In this document: positions 5,455 through 6,908 of the stretch, piece after piece
How the letters are laid out: each line of letters starts with the position of its first letter
Numbering within the stretch: the stretch's first letter is position 1
NCBI GenBank assembly: GCA_020444775.1
Contig: JAGRHX010000110.1
Span: 1 to 6,908, forward strand
Direction: 5' to 3'
Length of the DNA: 6,908 nucleotides
From: Gammaproteobacteria bacterium
Lineage (GTDB): Bacteria > Pseudomonadota > Gammaproteobacteria > HK1
Position numbers and translations under genes: made by a program
The notes under the pieces: model-generated
What the model saw: the letters and a program-made list of their open reading frames with translations, nothing else
Told to the model about the DNA's origin: nothing
Databases searched by the model: none

Positions 5455-6873
5455 ATGAGTAAGCCCCTGCAAGCCGAGAGCGCCGATGCACCCCGGGTGC
5501 AAGCCGGCATCTCGACGACGATCGCCGAGTTCGCCCACACCCTGCGCTACGACGCCATCCCGAGCGCCGTGCGTGAACGCGCCAGGCACCTCATCCTCGA
5601 TGCCTGCGGCATCGCGCTCGCGGCATCGCGAGAGCCCTACGCGGCGAGTTTCCTTGCCGGTCTACAGACGCTCGGTGAGAGCGGGCAGAGCAGCATCATC
5701 GGTCTGGCCGCGCGCTTGACCATACGCGATGCCGCGATCATGAACGGCGCGCTGGTGCATGGCCTGGATTTCGACGACACCCACATGCAAGCGGTGGTGC
5801 ACGCGACCGCGGTCTCACTGCCGTGCGCGCTGGTGATCGCGGAGAAGCAGGGCTGCTCGGGACGCGAGCTGCTCACCGCGTATCTCATCGGCATGGAGGT
5901 CGCGATTCGTCTCGGCGCGGCTGCAAACTTCGGCTTTCATCATCGCGGTCTGCACGCGACCGGCATCGTCGGTCATTTCTCATCGGCGGTCGTCGCCGCG
6001 CGGCTGCTCGGTCTGGACGTGGCCGGCATTCGAACCGCGCAAGGGATCGCCGGCTCGACCGCGATGGCCAGTCAACAGTTCGTCGATGACGGTGCCTGGA
6101 ACAAGCGCCTGCATCCCGGCTGGGGCGCGGCAGCAGGGATCACCGCCGCCGCGCTCGCCAAGGGCGGCTTCATCGCCCCCACGCTGCCCTACGAGGGCCG
6201 CTTCGGGCTGTACCGTAACCTGTGTGACGACGCCGAGTCGCTGGACCTCTCGGCCATCACCGAGGGGCTGGGCGAACGCTGGACGGCCACCGAGTCCGCG
6301 GTCAAGCCATTTCCTACCTGCCACTTCACCCACGGCGTCGCCGACGCGGCGCTGGAGCTGCGCAAACAGCATCGAATCGACCCGGCATCCATCACACGCG
6401 TGCGCGCCTTGATTCCGGCGCAGACCATCCCGGTCATCGCCGAGCCCGCCGCCGCGAAGATACGCCCGGGCAGCGACTACGACGCGAAGTTCTCCACCCA
6501 GTACATCGTCGCCGCCTGTCTGCTGCGCGGCCGCTTCGGGCTCGCCGAGCTCGCGCCCGAGGTGTTGAACGATGCCGAGATCCTGGCGCTCGCGAACAAG
6601 GTCGTGTGCGAGGTCGACCCTGACGCGGACTTTCCACGCTACTACTCAGGTGCGCTCATCGTCACGACCGACGACGGGCGCGAGTATCTGCACCGCGAGC
6701 GCATCAACCGCGGCGCACCTGAACGCGCGGTGAGCGATGCCGAGATCGTGGAGAAGTTCAAGGCCAATGCCCGCCGCGCGGTCTCCCCGGCCGCCGCGGA
6801 TCGGATCTGTGAGTCGGTGCTCGAGATGGAGGAGATGGATGGGGTGACGCTGATGTCGCGCTTGCGGGGTTGA
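5455..6873 (+). CDS. MmgE/PrpD-family protein (2-methylcitrate dehydratase / cis-aconitate decarboxylase superfamily)
   Basis: 472 residues, full length for this family (~450-500). The all-helical first domain carries ALVHGLDFDDTH (99-110), the family's best signature, then H116, GLHATGIVG (165-173) and NKRLHPGWGAAAG (216-228). KPFPTCHFTHGVADAA (284-299) opens the second part. By eye D105, T109, H116, H167 and K218 match Asp93, Thr97, His103, His159 and Lys207 of human cis-aconitate decarboxylase (numbering from memory). The position of its His277 is Cys289 here, as in many ordinary PrpD relatives. Known reactions in the family are dehydration of 2-methylcitrate and related hydroxy-tricarboxylates, and decarboxylation of cis-aconitate. 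Beside a TcuA-like enzyme, it most plausibly hydrates or dehydrates (less likely decarboxylates) an unsaturated or hydroxylated polycarboxylate. It lies 10 nt after the dehydrogenase gene. No prpB, prpC or acnD neighbour is seen, so a standard methylcitrate-cycle role is not supported. Confidence 0.9.
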   Translation: MSKPLQAESADAPRVQAGISTTIAEFAHTLRYDAIPSAVRERARHLILDACGIALAASREPYAASFLAGLQTLGESGQSSIIGLAARLTIRDAAIMNGALVHGLDFDDTHMQAVVHATAVSLPCALVIAEKQGCSGRELLTAYLIGMEVAIRLGAAANFGFHHRGLHATGIVGHFSSAVVAARLLGLDVAGIRTAQGIAGSTAMASQQFVDDGAWNKRLHPGWGAAAGITAAALAKGGFIAPTLPYEGRFGLYRNLCDDAESLDLSAITEGLGERWTATESAVKPFPTCHFTHGVADAALELRKQHRIDPASITRVRALIPAQTIPVIAEPAAAKIRPGSDYDAKFSTQYIVAACLLRGRFGLAELAPEVLNDAEILALANKVVCEVDPDADFPRYYSGALIVTTDDGREYLHRERINRGAPERAVSDAEIVEKFKANARRAVSPAAADRICESVLEMEEMDGVTLMSRLRG

Positions 6874-6905
6874 GTCGGAGTCACTCGGGTGCGGCAGAGT
6901 CCGAC
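6874..6905 (+). terminator. Possible terminator hairpin after the last operon gene
   Basis: The arms at 6874-6882 (GTCGGAGTC) and 6897-6905 (GAGTCCGAC) pair over 9 positions with one G-G mismatch, around a 14-nt loop. It starts on the base after the stop codon at 6871-6873. The window ends three bases later, so a downstream T-run cannot be judged. Confidence 0.35.
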
Positions 6906-6908
6906 AAG

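Larger units (their letters stand above)
838..6873 (+). other. Five-gene operon: mutase large subunit, small subunit, MeaB chaperone, TcuA-like dehydrogenase, MmgE/PrpD protein
   Basis: All five genes point the same way, with junctions of -4, -4, +31 and +10 nt and no room for independent promoters of normal size. The first three form a self-contained B12 mutase module. The last two are enzymes that, in known pathways, act on free polycarboxylic acids. Co-transcription from the 621-837 region under the divergent LysR regulator is inferred. Confidence 0.8.

Noticed and set aside
5455..6873. Methylcitrate-cycle prpD
   Set aside because: No prpB, prpC, acnD or prpF neighbour is present. The family is broad, so the specific symbol is not justified.

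Overview
The window is a GC-rich bacterial segment holding one partial regulator gene on the minus strand and, divergent from it, a compact five-gene plus-strand operon. High GC, tightly packed genes, a LysR-type regulator facing its likely target operon, and Shine-Dalgarno sites about 7 nt before the starts fit Pseudomonadota (beta or gamma). That placement is an inference from style, not from a marker gene. I see no rRNA, tRNA, CRISPR, transposase or phage gene.

Layout: (i) positions 1-620, minus strand: LysR-family regulator, C-terminus beyond the window edge. (ii) 621-837: divergent control region with an AT-rich island, a LysR-box-like dyad and a possible promoter. (iii) 838-2544, 2541-2957 and 2954-3925: the large subunit of an adenosylcobalamin-dependent acyl-CoA mutase, its separate B12-binding small subunit, and a MeaB/ArgK-type G-protein chaperone. 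These three are joined by 4-nt stop/start overlaps. (iv) 3957-5444: an FAD-dependent dehydrogenase of the TcuA (tricarballylate dehydrogenase)-like group. (v) 5455-6873: an MmgE/PrpD-family hydro-lyase-like protein. A hairpin follows immediately, at the end of the window.

Reading of the whole: this looks like a substrate-inducible catabolic operon in which a carbon-skeleton rearrangement on a CoA ester is combined with flavin-dependent desaturation and hydration/dehydration (or another PrpD-type reaction) of a carboxylic acid. The mutase keeps the Tyr and Arg that family knowledge links to a substrate with a free carboxylate (as in methylmalonyl-CoA). Several otherwise very conserved active-site residues are, however, replaced by small ones (Gly, Ala, Ser). 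This suggests a mutase with a non-standard, possibly bulkier substrate. No CoA ligase/transferase, epimerase, carboxylase, transporter or TcuB-type electron-transfer partner is visible, so the pathway is incomplete here and its substrate is unknown. All homology statements are recognition by eye and from memory; no search was run.
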